A stretch of DNA of 64,000 nt from Rhizobium sp. RM (GCF_013390595.1 NZ_JACAWV010000026.1:1-64000), one strand, 5' to 3'; shown: positions 8,649 to 17,314, numbered from the stretch's first letter. Notes: a model not told the origin generated them from the letters alone. Numbers and translations: made by a program.

Positions 8649-8981
8649 TCACGACGGCATCTTCTGATAGGCAGCCACATAGGGGTGGTCGTTTGCCAAG
8701 CTCTGCGACTTGTCCCATCCACCCGGCGAACCGAGCCCGGTTACCGCAACGCCAAAAAAGTCGCGGTTGACAGCGAGATACGAAGACTTTTCATCGGGCA
8801 CTTCCTGATCCCACATGATGGCATCGACGGGACAGATCGACAGGCAAAGCCCGCAGTTGATGCACTCGTCAGGGTGAATGTAAAACATCCGGCCACCCTC
8901 GTAGATACAGTCAACCGGGCAGGCGACAGTGCAGGCGCCATCCTTAACATCGATGCAGGGATCGGTAATGATATAGGCCAT
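8649..8981 (-). CDS. Ferredoxin with two Fe-S cluster motifs (7Fe/8Fe type)
   Basis: This small 110-residue electron carrier has an N-terminal C-x7-C-x3-C-P arrangement (DPCIDVKDGACTVACPVDC), as in seven-iron ferredoxins, and a second CINCGLCLSICP motif binding a [4Fe-4S] cluster. Lengthening upstream is unlikely: MAYIITDPC is the normal family start and GGGAAA lies just before it. It lies 26 bases upstream of the aldolase gene in one - strand unit. The electron partner may be the FAD oxidoreductase or another oxygenase of the island, which is inference. Confidence 0.92.
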   Translation of the reverse strand: MAYIITDPCIDVKDGACTVACPVDCIYEGGRMFYIHPDECINCGLCLSICPVDAIMWDQEVPDEKSSYLAVNRDFFGVAVTGLGSPGGWDKSQSLANDHPYVAAYQKMPS

Positions 8982-9029
8982 CGGCGGTTTCCCGTGCTTG
9001 TTGACGGGACCATAATGTCTACGGCTGTT

Positions 9030-9044
9030 GTTCGAATAAAGTAC
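9030..9044 (-). promoter_or_regulatory. LysR-type operator, proximal half (second copy)
   Basis: Read on the - strand this is GTACTTTATTCGAAC, matching the + operon site GTTCTTTATTAGAAC at 13 of 15 positions. It lies 18 bases downstream (in the direction of transcription) of the TTGCC dyad and about 50 bases before the ferredoxin start. Confidence 0.6.
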
Positions 9045-9062
9045 CGATTTTCGCTTTATCAA

Positions 9063-9077
9063 TTGCCGTTTTGGCAA
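9063..9077 (-). promoter_or_regulatory. LysR-type operator, distal half (second copy)
   Basis: Read on the - strand this is TTGCCAAAACGGCAA, with the same TTGCC-N5-GGCAA arms as the site at 563-577. With the 9030-9044 dyad it forms the second copy of the composite operator, oriented towards the ferredoxin/aldolase operon. Confidence 0.65.
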
Positions 9078-9305
9078 CGCTATAGGGGTCAAGTGGGTGG
9101 CAAGTTTGGCGGGAGTTTCCCAGATGGATGCGTGCGACCCCGCTTAAACTCAAGCCAAACCTTTATGCCCGCCACAGAGTTATGCAACCGGCCCTCTGGG
9201 AACATCTCCAGTGACGCGCCTGAAGACAGGTGAAATTAATTCGCCGCTGTTTTGTCAGTGTGAGAGCCTCGATCTGGCCCCACAAATAGCTTGGGATAGT
9301 TGCGA

Positions 9306-10115
9306 TCAGACCAACGCCAGAACGCGTGCAGGCCCACCTGTTCCGCCACGGTGTTTCGGGGCGCCGACGATAATCGTTGCGCCCTTGACTGGCAGGGCTT
9401 CCAGATTGTTCAAACCTTCGATCCCGTAGCGGCCTGCGGGCAGCCAGGAATTATGGACTGCAAAATCGGCAGAGTTGCCCGGATCGAGGGACAGAGTATC
9501 GACACCGATCGCGACGGTATCAAGCTTGAGCAGCAAATCGGTCGCCGACTTCCCGAAACCGGGGAACGCAAATTTTCCGGCGTCGTCATTCCTGAAAGCC
9601 GGTTCTTTGACCTTCGTCGCCCAACCGGATCGCAGAGCGACCACCGCGCCTGCCGGAATATCGCCATTAGCACTGATCCAGCCTTCGATGTCGGCTGCTT
9701 CGATCGTTGCGTTTGCTTCATCTTTGGCGCGGTCCGTGATGTCGATGATAACAAGCGGTGCCACAAGTTTTTGCGGCTCGAGTTCGTCGACACTTGCCCC
9801 GTCGGCGCTGAAGTGGAGCGGCGCGTCGATATGGGTTCCCGTATGTTCAAAGATGGTCAGCTTATGAAGCTGATAGCCGTCCTTGGCGATTTCTGCCGCC
9901 CACTCGAATTCGATCCCGGGCTTGCCATCAAATGTTGGAAAGGTGGAATCGTAAGCGTGGGTAAGATCAACGACCTGTTTTGCCGTCTGGGCGAGAACGG
10001 GTGTCATCAAACCGCCGGCTGCCAACGCGACGCCTGCCGCAGCAGCGCCTTTGAACAACAGACGCCGAGAAAGCATATTGCGCTTGACGCCTTCCATCAC
10101 GCAGTGATTGCACAT
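9306..10115 (-). CDS. Tat-exported cyclase-family protein (kynurenine-formamidase-like hydrolase)
   Basis: This 269-residue metal-dependent hydrolase belongs to the cyclase family (PF04199). The family motif HTGTHIDAPLHF is at 91-102, supplying metal-binding His and Asp. A twin-arginine signal SRRLLFKG (16-23) followed by an Ala/Gly-rich stretch ending in LAQ (about 41-43) predicts export to the periplasm, which is unusual for formamidase but common in this subgroup. The start MCNHC is preceded by GGGAGGGAAAG. Relatives open N-formyl, amide or lactone bonds. It follows the amidohydrolase gene by 98 bases. Confidence 0.85.
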   Translation of the reverse strand: MCNHCVMEGVKRNMLSRRLLFKGAAAAGVALAAGGLMTPVLAQTAKQVVDLTHAYDSTFPTFDGKPGIEFEWAAEIAKDGYQLHKLTIFEHTGTHIDAPLHFSADGASVDELEPQKLVAPLVIIDITDRAKDEANATIEAADIEGWISANGDIPAGAVVALRSGWATKVKEPAFRNDDAGKFAFPGFGKSATDLLLKLDTVAIGVDTLSLDPGNSADFAVHNSWLPAGRYGIEGLNNLEALPVKGATIIVGAPKHRGGTGGPARVLALV

Positions 10116-10213
10116 GCCTGCTTTCCCTCCGTTGAAATCCCTCTCCCAACCGTAACCTAAAGCTGAAATCGCGCAAGTGCGTGCGGTGTATGACCGTCAA
10201 CGGCTCGGGCGCT

Positions 10214-11566
10214 TCATTGCGTTATTCGGCCTCCTAGCAGGCTGTAGGAGGGAAGGGTACGATTTGCAAACACGCCACGGCGCAGGATCAGCCGGTCAGC
10301 GTGGGGGCGGGCGATGACCTGGTCGATGCTCCACGCCTCCAGGATCATCAGATCTGCCGGTCGTCCGAAGCCAATGATACCGGCCTCGATACCCATGATT
10401 CTTGCTGGTTCTGGCCCGGCAAGAGCTGCAGCGTCACCATAAGGGTGATCGAGATGCAGGATACGGACAGATTGACGCCATGTGTCCAGCATGTCGTGAT
10501 CACCGTATGCAAAAAACGGGTCGCGACAGTTGTCTCCCGCCGTTGCAACGGTGATCCCTGCCGCCCGCAACTCCTTGACCGGTGTGACGCCGCGCCAGCG
10601 AGGTGTCCGTCCCGGTTCGCGGTCCTGCAGATACATATTGACCGTCGGCAATGTGATAATCGAAATACCTGCATCGGCGATCAACGCGATCCGGTCGCGC
10701 AGGACGTCGTCACTCAAAAGTGCGAGCGAGCAGCAATGGCCGCAGGTAACGCGCCCTTCGTATCCATGGCGGATCGTGGCACGTGCCACATGCGGCAAGG
10801 CGTCTGCTTGCGCCGCTTCATCGACATGAAGATCGATATCGAGCCCCCGTTCGCCGGCGAGAACGAACATCCGGTCAAGCAGTGCATCGATATCATCAAG
10901 ACCGGAACCATGGGTGCCGCCAGAGGCACGGGTGACGCCTCCGAGAAGGCCACCGTGGCCGGCAATAATATCAGCGAGGCGTGTCCCGTGCTCTTCACGG
11001 TAGGCATCAAGCGGCACAAGGCCGGCGGCCTGCAGCGTGATGCGATCTTTCCAGCGTTCCCTCATTTGCGCGAAAGCGTTCCAGGTGATTTCCGCCTGTC
11101 CTTCGTGACTGTCGAGGTGGGTGCGGATAGCTGAAACACCATGGGCATCCGCCGTCGAAAGCGCGAACTCCATACGGCGCAAAAGGTCGTGCGTATTCCA
11201 GTGGGCAAGGCGATCGGCAGTTGTTGCCGCCCGGGCGCCCGGATGTGTACCCCCCGACTCCGGCGCGCGTCCCATCGTATGCCCCTTGTCGAGGTGAGCA
11301 TGGGCGTCGACCAGCAGCGGCCACACGTGGCGCCCATCCAGCGAAATCGCATCGTCGTTCCTGCCTGACGAGGAAGGTGTGACAGCGGTGATCCTGCCGC
11401 CCTCGATCATGATATCGACAAGGACCGAACCGTCCCGGTCAATTTCGGCGAAAGCAGGCGTCTCGCTTCCCAGGAGTGATTGCGGTACGCGGGCCTCGGC
11501 TAGCGTAAATCGACCCGGTCTCGCCAGACGGGCGGCAAGGCCGTTTAACAGGGGGAAATCGTTCAT
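10214..11566 (-). CDS. Amidohydrolase (cytosine deaminase-like)
   Basis: This 450-residue TIM-barrel metal hydrolase of the CodA-like branch has its metal ligands in VDAHAHLDKG (His89, His91), a central DLHVDE, a CGHC segment and a late Asp in TAGDNCRDPF. Such enzymes deaminate or hydrolyse cyclic N-compounds (cytosine, isoguanine, creatinine, cyanuric-type amides). The ATG at 11566 is favoured; a TTG at 11614 would overlap the LysR gene. It lies between LysR and the exported cyclase in the second part of the island, suggesting an N-heterocycle or amide substrate. Confidence 0.85.
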   Translation of the reverse strand: MNDFPLLNGLAARLARPGRFTLAEARVPQSLLGSETPAFAEIDRDGSVLVDIMIEGGRITAVTPSSSGRNDDAISLDGRHVWPLLVDAHAHLDKGHTMGRAPESGGTHPGARAATTADRLAHWNTHDLLRRMEFALSTADAHGVSAIRTHLDSHEGQAEITWNAFAQMRERWKDRITLQAAGLVPLDAYREEHGTRLADIIAGHGGLLGGVTRASGGTHGSGLDDIDALLDRMFVLAGERGLDIDLHVDEAAQADALPHVARATIRHGYEGRVTCGHCCSLALLSDDVLRDRIALIADAGISIITLPTVNMYLQDREPGRTPRWRGVTPVKELRAAGITVATAGDNCRDPFFAYGDHDMLDTWRQSVRILHLDHPYGDAAALAGPEPARIMGIEAGIIGFGRPADLMILEAWSIDQVIARPHADRLILRRGVFANRTLPSYSLLGGRITQ

Positions 11567-11600
11567 GGATGATGGTCTCTGACGAATGGTCGGGATGAAG

Positions 11601-12503
11601 TCACTGCTCACCAAGTGAGGTAGCCAGACGCTCTTGTGCGAATTGCATGAAATGGCTTCCTGCAGGAGAAAGCGATCCGCGTGCGCGGTGGAGTATGTTG
11701 AGTTTCTGAAGCGAACCGGTGCCGGTCAGCGGGATGAAGACGAGATCACCGGTTGCCATTTCGCGGTCGATGTCCAGCCGATTGAGGAAGGTGATATGCG
11801 GCGCCGTTCGAGCAAGCCGCTTCATCAGTTCCATCGAGTTGGTTTCGACGACAGGGGAGAGTGTGGCGCGGGCCGGGACCGTTGCTTCGACCACCTCCCG
11901 AAGTGAAAGCGACCGGTCCGCCAGCACCAGAGGATAAAGCAGGCATTCCGACATTCGTACGCTCTTTCGAACGGAAAGCGGATGATCGGGCGCGACAACG
12001 GCTCCAAACACATGGCGGAATTCGGCTGCGCGCTGAAGGCGGGAATCATCAGGCAGATTGTAGGCGATAGCCATATCTGCCTGACCGAGGGCGACCATTT
12101 CGGTCACGCCCGCCCTGTCACCGACCATGATCCGCAGTCGCACCTGCGGGTGTTTTTCACGATAGGCGGAAACGATATCGGCAATGCAGCCGGCTGCAAG
12201 GGTTGCCATGGTTGCAAGCACAACCTCACCCCGATGCAAACCCTTCAGGGACTGGATCTGAGCCCGCATTCGCTGGTGTGCCTGCAGGGTTTCGCGAATG
12301 TGCTGGATCAGGATTTCGCCCGAGCTCGTCAGTTTCAGACCACGGGGCAGGCGCTCGAATATCGGCGCCTGAAATTCCTCTTCCAGCTCAAGTATGTAGC
12401 GGTTCACCGCGGAGGCGGCGACATGCAGTGTCTTCGCCGCCTTGCGGATGGAGCCCTGCCGGGCCACTTCGTCGATGTAGCGCAATGCGCGGCCATGAAG
12501 CAT
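11601..12503 (-). CDS. LysR-family transcriptional regulator (second)
   Basis: This 300-residue regulator has a winged HTH at about 4-62 (RYIDEVARQGSIRKAAKTLH) and an effector-binding domain from about 90. The ATG at 12503 places the HTH at the usual N-terminal position. A GTG at 12578 would overlap the oxygenase stop (GTGA) and add 25 residues, so translational coupling with an extended protein cannot be excluded. It is similar in layout to the first LysR. It lies inside the - strand operon and probably controls the second transporter and its enzymes. Confidence 0.88.
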   Translation of the reverse strand: MLHGRALRYIDEVARQGSIRKAAKTLHVAASAVNRYILELEEEFQAPIFERLPRGLKLTSSGEILIQHIRETLQAHQRMRAQIQSLKGLHRGEVVLATMATLAAGCIADIVSAYREKHPQVRLRIMVGDRAGVTEMVALGQADMAIAYNLPDDSRLQRAAEFRHVFGAVVAPDHPLSVRKSVRMSECLLYPLVLADRSLSLREVVEATVPARATLSPVVETNSMELMKRLARTAPHITFLNRLDIDREMATGDLVFIPLTGTGSLQKLNILHRARGSLSPAGSHFMQFAQERLATSLGEQ

Positions 12504-12574
12504 GATCGGTCCGTTGCCTGACGGGATTCGGGTTGTCGGTTCCAAATTGTCACCGCAGCGGACCATCTTCAACG

Positions 12575-13570
12575 TCACTTTTTGGCGAAGTTGGCGTTAA
12601 TGCGGCGTGTGAGATACTCGCCGGCGGTGATCGCTTCATATTTTCCAAGCGGGCCTTGCATGACCGCGTCGCGGTTTGCCTGGCAAAAGAACGGCAGCGA
12701 AAGCCTGCGTCCCATATATTCGCCCGCGTTCGGCATGCGCACGCGGTGCAGCGTCGATTGTAACTGGTCGTCCGACCAGCGCATCAGCATGTCGCCAATG
12801 TTGCAGGTAATGTAACCGTTGCGCGGAGGAACATCGGTCCACTCCTTCAGGGCAGCATCCTTACCCGGGCAAACCTGGAGTCCGCCTTCACCTTCTTTCT
12901 GGTGGAGGATCGTCAGGCAATCAAAATCCGAATGGGCTCCGGCGCGCCAGGACTGGAAGTCTTCCGGTTTGGCATCTTCCATCGACATGTAGTGGATCAG
13001 TCGAAGTGTCGACTGATACTGATCTGAAGATGGATCATGGGCTGTTGTGAAGAAGTCTTCAGCAAACCCCATCTTCAAAGCGAAGCACGAAAGAATGCGC
13101 ATGCCGAGTTCCCAGTTCTGCCGCTCGAACCGCAACATCTTCTCGCGAAAACCTGGGAGGTCTTCTTCGCTCGGCCAAAGATCAAGGCGGATCATGTCCG
13201 GACGGGTGATCTGGAAACTTTCCTTGTTATCCGGTGTACCGGTCGAGGGCCTTACCTGCGCCTTGAATTCCCAACCCGCATTGGTGCCCTTCGGCATCGG
13301 GGTTTTCGCTTTAACCTCGGCCGGAAGTTCGAAGAACGTCCAGGCCGTGTCGAATGCCGCGTCGATATCGTCCTGGGCGATACCGTGATTGTAGACTTGG
13401 AAAAAGCCGATATCGACAGAGGCCTGCCACAGCGCATCTGCAATCTCATGCTTGCGATTTTCGAAGTCGGACAGATCGATCACGGGGATTTCCCTGTCGA
13501 CGGTTGTTCCCATACCACCGATCGTCGCTTCCTTGGCGAGTTCGGCAAGGTTATCTGCTTTCATATTCAT
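12575..13570 (-). CDS. 2-oxoglutarate/Fe(II)-dependent oxygenase (isopenicillin N synthase-like)
   Basis: This 331-residue double-stranded beta-helix oxygenase has an N-terminal non-haem dioxygenase domain (IPVIDLSDF near residue 30) and the C-terminal catalytic core. The iron ligands are His212 and Asp214 in HSDFD and His275 in LHRVRMP; the R-x-S pair binding 2-oxoglutarate is in RRLSLPFF. The ATG is chosen by AAGGAG seven bases upstream. It is 87 bases downstream of the second ABC permease. It probably hydroxylates or demethylates the imported substrate. Confidence 0.9.
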   Translation of the reverse strand: MNMKADNLAELAKEATIGGMGTTVDREIPVIDLSDFENRKHEIADALWQASVDIGFFQVYNHGIAQDDIDAAFDTAWTFFELPAEVKAKTPMPKGTNAGWEFKAQVRPSTGTPDNKESFQITRPDMIRLDLWPSEEDLPGFREKMLRFERQNWELGMRILSCFALKMGFAEDFFTTAHDPSSDQYQSTLRLIHYMSMEDAKPEDFQSWRAGAHSDFDCLTILHQKEGEGGLQVCPGKDAALKEWTDVPPRNGYITCNIGDMLMRWSDDQLQSTLHRVRMPNAGEYMGRRLSLPFFCQANRDAVMQGPLGKYEAITAGEYLTRRINANFAKK

Positions 13571-13657
13571 TGGCATTCTCCTTGATGAAGGCCGGCTCAC
13601 CGGCGGTTGAGGAGCAATGTCCGGGCTTGGCCCGACTGCTTCTACTCCGGAAGGGTT

Positions 13658-14452
13658 CTAGTGGTTTTTCGGCAGGCTCCAGGGAAACAGGAACCTCTGG
13701 GTCCAGACCACGATCTGGAAGAGCAGGAGGGACATGGCTGCGAGGACAAAAAGCCCCGCCCAGGCCTGCGGAAGCTTGAAGAGCGAGGTCGATAACTGAA
13801 TGAAAAAGCCAACGCCCGCTTCAGAGGCGCAAAATTCCGCCACCACGGCCCCGATAACGGCCAGCGTGATCGAGATTTTCAATGCCGAGAAGATGTACGG
13901 GACGGCAAATGGCAGACGGATCTGGGTGATTTCCCGAAAGCCGGAGGCACGCAAGCTGCGTGACAGCTCGATCAGTTCCGGCGGCGTTGCCGCAAGCCCG
14001 GTGGCGGTTGATACCACGAGGGGAAAGAACGTGATGAGACAGGTGATGACGATACGTGGCGCATCGCCTGCACCCAGTACCACGATGATGATCGGTGCGA
14101 TCGCCACCACCGGCGTTGACTGCACGACGATCAGCAAGGGATAGAGTGTTTTGGAGAGAAAGGGCGAGCGCATCATGACAACGGCGAGCGGAATGGCAAT
14201 GACGATGGACAGGGCGTAACCGCTCAATGCCACCCGCAGTGTCGCAACGATATGCCCTGTCCAGCGCTCGAAACCGATAGAGGAAAACGATCCCAGGATC
14301 GCGCTGGGCGGCGGAAGAAGATAGGCCGGGATCGACAAAACCCGGGCGAACGCTTCCCAGACCAGCATTGCTCCAATCAAGGCCGCGGCCGTGGTGACGC
14401 CCGGTCTGCCAAGAGCCGCCTTGATACGGGAGACACCGGTGGAGGAGGCCAT
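13658..14452 (-). CDS. ABC transporter permease (TauC/SsuC type, second system)
   Basis: This 264-residue inner-membrane permease has about six spans; the coupling segment is LSRSLRASGFREITQIRLPF. The chosen ATG lies four bases after the ATPase stop. An ATG at 14509 with AAGG upstream would overlap the ATPase by 53 bases and add a low-complexity Ser/Thr tail, so it is less likely. It belongs to the second NitT/TauT-type importer. Confidence 0.9.
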   Translation of the reverse strand: MASSTGVSRIKAALGRPGVTTAAALIGAMLVWEAFARVLSIPAYLLPPPSAILGSFSSIGFERWTGHIVATLRVALSGYALSIVIAIPLAVVMMRSPFLSKTLYPLLIVVQSTPVVAIAPIIIVVLGAGDAPRIVITCLITFFPLVVSTATGLAATPPELIELSRSLRASGFREITQIRLPFAVPYIFSALKISITLAVIGAVVAEFCASEAGVGFFIQLSTSLFKLPQAWAGLFVLAAMSLLLFQIVVWTQRFLFPWSLPKNH

Positions 14453-14456
14453 GGTC

Positions 14457-15230
14457 TTATGCCGCGTGGCGTTTGAGGAGGAGATCGCGGAGGTAGTCGG
14501 AGAGCTCATGGATCGCCTTGTCCTTTACAGTTTCGGGGTTGCGCGGGCGCCCGACGGGAACGTCAACTTCGGTCAAGATGGAGCCCGGCCTTCCGGTCAT
14601 CACTAGGACGCGGTCGGACAGGATTGCCGCCTCGCTCACCGAGTGGGTGATGAACACGACGGTCTTGGGCCGTTCGGCAAAAATGCGGAGTAGATCAAAA
14701 CCCATCACCTCGCGTGTCAGGGCATCAAGGGCTGAGAAAGGTTCGTCCATCAGCAGGATGTCCGGGTCCATCAGCAATGCACGTGCAATTCCGACGCGCT
14801 GCTGCATACCGCCGGACAGTTCGTCCGGCAGCCGTTGTTCAAAGCCTGAAAGCCCGACCATGGCCAGAAGCTCGCCTGCGCGTTCTCGCTCTTGGGCGGT
14901 TATGCGGCCGCTCTTATGGCGTGCGGGAAAAAGCACGTTGTCTAAAACGGTCGCCCACGGAAGCAGAGTCGGTTTTTGAAACACGATGCCGATGTCATCG
15001 CGAGGTCCCTCGACAGGCAGACCGAAGACGTCGACCGAGCCGGATGTCGGTTTCAGCAGACCTGCAATCATCCTGAGAAGGGTCGACTTTCCGCATCCTG
15101 ACGGGCCAAGAATGGAGACGAATTCGTGCCGTCCGACTTCGAAACTGACATCGCGGAGGGCTTCGGTCCGTCCGGAAGCAGTTTCAAACACCTGGCCCAA
15201 TCTCCTGAAACAGATTGCTGGCGTCGTCAT
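14457..15230 (-). CDS. ABC transporter ATP-binding protein (TauB/SsuB type, second system)
   Basis: This 257-residue ATPase has Walker A GPSGCGKST (42-50), signature LSGGMQQR (about 138-145), Walker B ILLMDEP (about 158-164) and the switch His in ITHS. It starts four bases after the binding-protein stop. Relationship is to nitrate/sulfonate/taurine ATPases, as for the first system. Confidence 0.93.
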   Translation of the reverse strand: MTTPAICFRRLGQVFETASGRTEALRDVSFEVGRHEFVSILGPSGCGKSTLLRMIAGLLKPTSGSVDVFGLPVEGPRDDIGIVFQKPTLLPWATVLDNVLFPARHKSGRITAQERERAGELLAMVGLSGFEQRLPDELSGGMQQRVGIARALLMDPDILLMDEPFSALDALTREVMGFDLLRIFAERPKTVVFITHSVSEAAILSDRVLVMTGRPGSILTEVDVPVGRPRNPETVKDKAIHELSDYLRDLLLKRHAA

Positions 15231-15234
15231 GAAA

Positions 15235-16224
15235 TTACTCCGTCACGGCGAAGGTACGGTTGACGATGGTTTCCGGATCGAGTTTCGCCGGATCAATTGC
15301 CTGCGCTTGTGAGACACGGCGCCAGGTTTCCGCCAGACGAGCCTTGTCAAAGACACCGAGACCATCCTTCTCCGTCACCTCGTTGAAGATCAGTGGCAGT
15401 GCGTCTTTCAGCGATCCCTCGACATCCTCGGCACCGAGTTCGGCCACCATGGCGGTTACGGCTGCTGCGGCTTTCTGCGGGTTCAGCCTGGAGAACTCCA
15501 CGGACTTTCGGTAGGCGGCGACAAAGCGTGCGGCGACCTGGGGACGTTTGGCAAGGAAATCATCGCTTGCTATCAGCGACGCGGAGTAAAGCTCGAGACC
15601 GGCCGATGACCAGGGCAATGCAATGATGTCCTTGCCTGCTTCCTTGCCCTGGCTGCTGTAGCGCGTCAGGTCGGTCATCCAGGCGATGATCCCGTCGGCG
15701 TTGCCCGTCATCAGCATTGGACCGAGCGCACCAGGATCAGCTTTGACAAGTTTGATATCGGCCATATCGATACCGGCGTCCTTGAGGACGAGCGGAAGAT
15801 AGACGTTGGATGATGTGAATGGCGAAGTCGCGATCGTTTTTCCCTTGACGTCGGCGACGCTTGCGATCGATCCGCCCTTGGCAACATAAAATGCATGTGG
15901 GCCCTTGTTGAAAAGGGACATGACAGCGGTCACCTTGACACCTTCGTTGGCACGGGCGGCCATCAGTGCGCCGATATCGGAAACCCCGATGTCTGACGAT
16001 GCGGCCGCAAGGCGGGATATGGCGTCTGTAGAACCGCGGCCCGAGGCGATCTCGACCTCGATGCCAGCCTCAGAACAGAAGCCTTCCTGGACGCATACGT
16101 AAATCGGCGCCTTGTCTCCGCCTGGAAGCCAGTCGAGCTGAAAGACAACCTTGTCAGCGGCCGTTGCGGTGCCGGCGGCAAGGGCTGCGGAAAGCGCATA
16201 GATAGCAAGCTTGGTGCGGGACAT
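15235..16224 (-). CDS. NitT/TauT-type ABC transporter substrate-binding protein (second system)
   Basis: This 329-residue periplasmic protein has a Sec signal (cleavage near ATA-AD, about residue 22), unlike the Tat signal of the first binding protein. The mature part starts VVFQLDWLPGGDKAPIYV, characteristic of the SsuA/THI5-like fold. The ATG is set by AAAGG seven bases upstream. It is the first gene of a - strand run extending through the ATPase, permease, 2OG oxygenase, LysR, amidohydrolase and cyclase. The ligand is unknown; the QLDWLPGG form recalls riboflavin- or pyrimidine-precursor-type binding proteins. Confidence 0.9.
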   Translation of the reverse strand: MSRTKLAIYALSAALAAGTATAADKVVFQLDWLPGGDKAPIYVCVQEGFCSEAGIEVEIASGRGSTDAISRLAAASSDIGVSDIGALMAARANEGVKVTAVMSLFNKGPHAFYVAKGGSIASVADVKGKTIATSPFTSSNVYLPLVLKDAGIDMADIKLVKADPGALGPMLMTGNADGIIAWMTDLTRYSSQGKEAGKDIIALPWSSAGLELYSASLIASDDFLAKRPQVAARFVAAYRKSVEFSRLNPQKAAAAVTAMVAELGAEDVEGSLKDALPLIFNEVTEKDGLGVFDKARLAETWRRVSQAQAIDPAKLDPETIVNRTFAVTE

Positions 16225-16783
16225 GGGACTGCCTTTCACAACAGGTGTTCGGATTTTAAGGACGGATGGAGGAAGTCAATCGGGCCAGGTGCCAGTCCGC
16301 CTTCAGCGAGCCTGGCAAGAGCACAGGCGCGCTTTGAGACACTTTTCCCGATCAGGCACGCAAAGCATGGATGGTCGCGAAGCTGCTCGAGCTCATGATC
16401 AACTTGAATGGATGCTGGCGAATTATTGTGATTATTTCCCTGCACTTAGACGCCTCCCCGACAGAATTATCCGTCGAGCAATGTCCAGAACTCAGGGTTC
16501 AGACCGCTTCTACTCGGTGCTTTCTTGTCGCACGAGAAATTGCGTTCTTGCAAGTTTTTTAGTTCGAGAATGGGTGTGATGGAAAAACAGGCATCTGTAA
16601 TGGCGGCGCACTGAGGTTTCTGAGGCTAAAGGTCTTAGTGCCATGATTTATAATAATAAAAGACTGAAGTTTTTGGGAGACGTGGCGCCTGAATTTTACG
16701 CGCTCTAATAATTAGAACGCCATATCCATAATTCTATGGCATTTGCGACGCGCACAGAGCGGGGTTTGGCCTGTGATGCGTGT
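16225..16783. other. 559-base gap: leader of the second transporter operon
   Basis: No convincing gene is seen; a 122-codon frame on the + strand at 16211-16579 lacks coding character and a ribosome site. The stretch must hold the promoter for the - strand transporter operon. A TCTAA-N3-TTAGA inverted repeat lies at 16703-16715 in an A/T-rich zone. The TTGCC composite operator was not found here. Confidence 0.5.
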
Positions 16784-17314
16784 TCAAATTCTGGTGTCGA
16801 CATTCCCGGAAAATGGAAACGCTGCGTCCAGCTCCCATGGGCCATCGAGGTATTTCCAGAGATCAATGCCGGTGATCTCGATGCTGCACGGGCAAAAGCC
16901 GGCGCGCAAGTCCTTGTACAATGCGTCTGCGGCAGCCTTTGGTGCACGGTTCTGGATGGTGATGTGGGGGCGCCAGGGCTGCATGTCCTGCGAACCGAGC
17001 CACTGGATGAAGAGGGATTTGAGCTCGTTTCGGGCTGCCGCAAGCGGTGCGCTCTCCAACGAGAATGCGACACCGGCACCGAGATGTCGAACACCGGTTA
17101 TGTCGGCAGTCATCGTGTGGTGTACTGCGGTGATGGTTTCGAGCGCAGCAAGAATGATGTCGCGATGCTCTCCGGGCAGACGATAAAACATCGTCAGGTG
17201 TGCATTCAGGAAGTTCCTGTCTGGCGGGAAATGTCGTTTTCGCAGGAGATCAAAGGGTTCGAGGTCGCTTTCCGCAATTCGTGCCGTGACGATCAGGGGA
17301 GAGCGTGTCTTCAA
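16784..17314 (-). CDS. 2'-5' RNA ligase/2H phosphoesterase family protein
   Basis: This 176-residue 2H phosphoesterase carries the two HxT/S motifs: HLTM (His39) and HITI (about His117). These bind the phosphodiester in RNA ligase/cyclic phosphodiesterases (LigT/ThpR). The start is TTG, preceded by AAAGGA seven bases upstream; no in-frame ATG precedes the first motif. It stands alone between the transporter operon and the TonB receptor. Its RNA substrate is not known. Confidence 0.85.
   Translation of the reverse strand: MKTRSPLIVTARIAESDLEPFDLLRKRHFPPDRNFLNAHLTMFYRLPGEHRDIILAALETITAVHHTMTADITGVRHLGAGVAFSLESAPLAAARNELKSLFIQWLGSQDMQPWRPHITIQNRAPKAAADALYKDLRAGFCPCSIEITGIDLWKYLDGPWELDAAFPFSGNVDTRI

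Noticed and set aside
16211..16579. Open frame of 122 codons on the + strand in the transporter leader
   Set aside because: No ribosome site, no domain, and it overlaps the start of the binding-protein gene on the other strand.
16703..16715. TCTAA-N3-TTAGA dyad as a third copy of the GTnCTTTATTnGAAC operator
   Set aside because: Spacing differs by two bases and no TTGCC dyad lies at the required distance; similarity is probably due to A/T-rich sequence.
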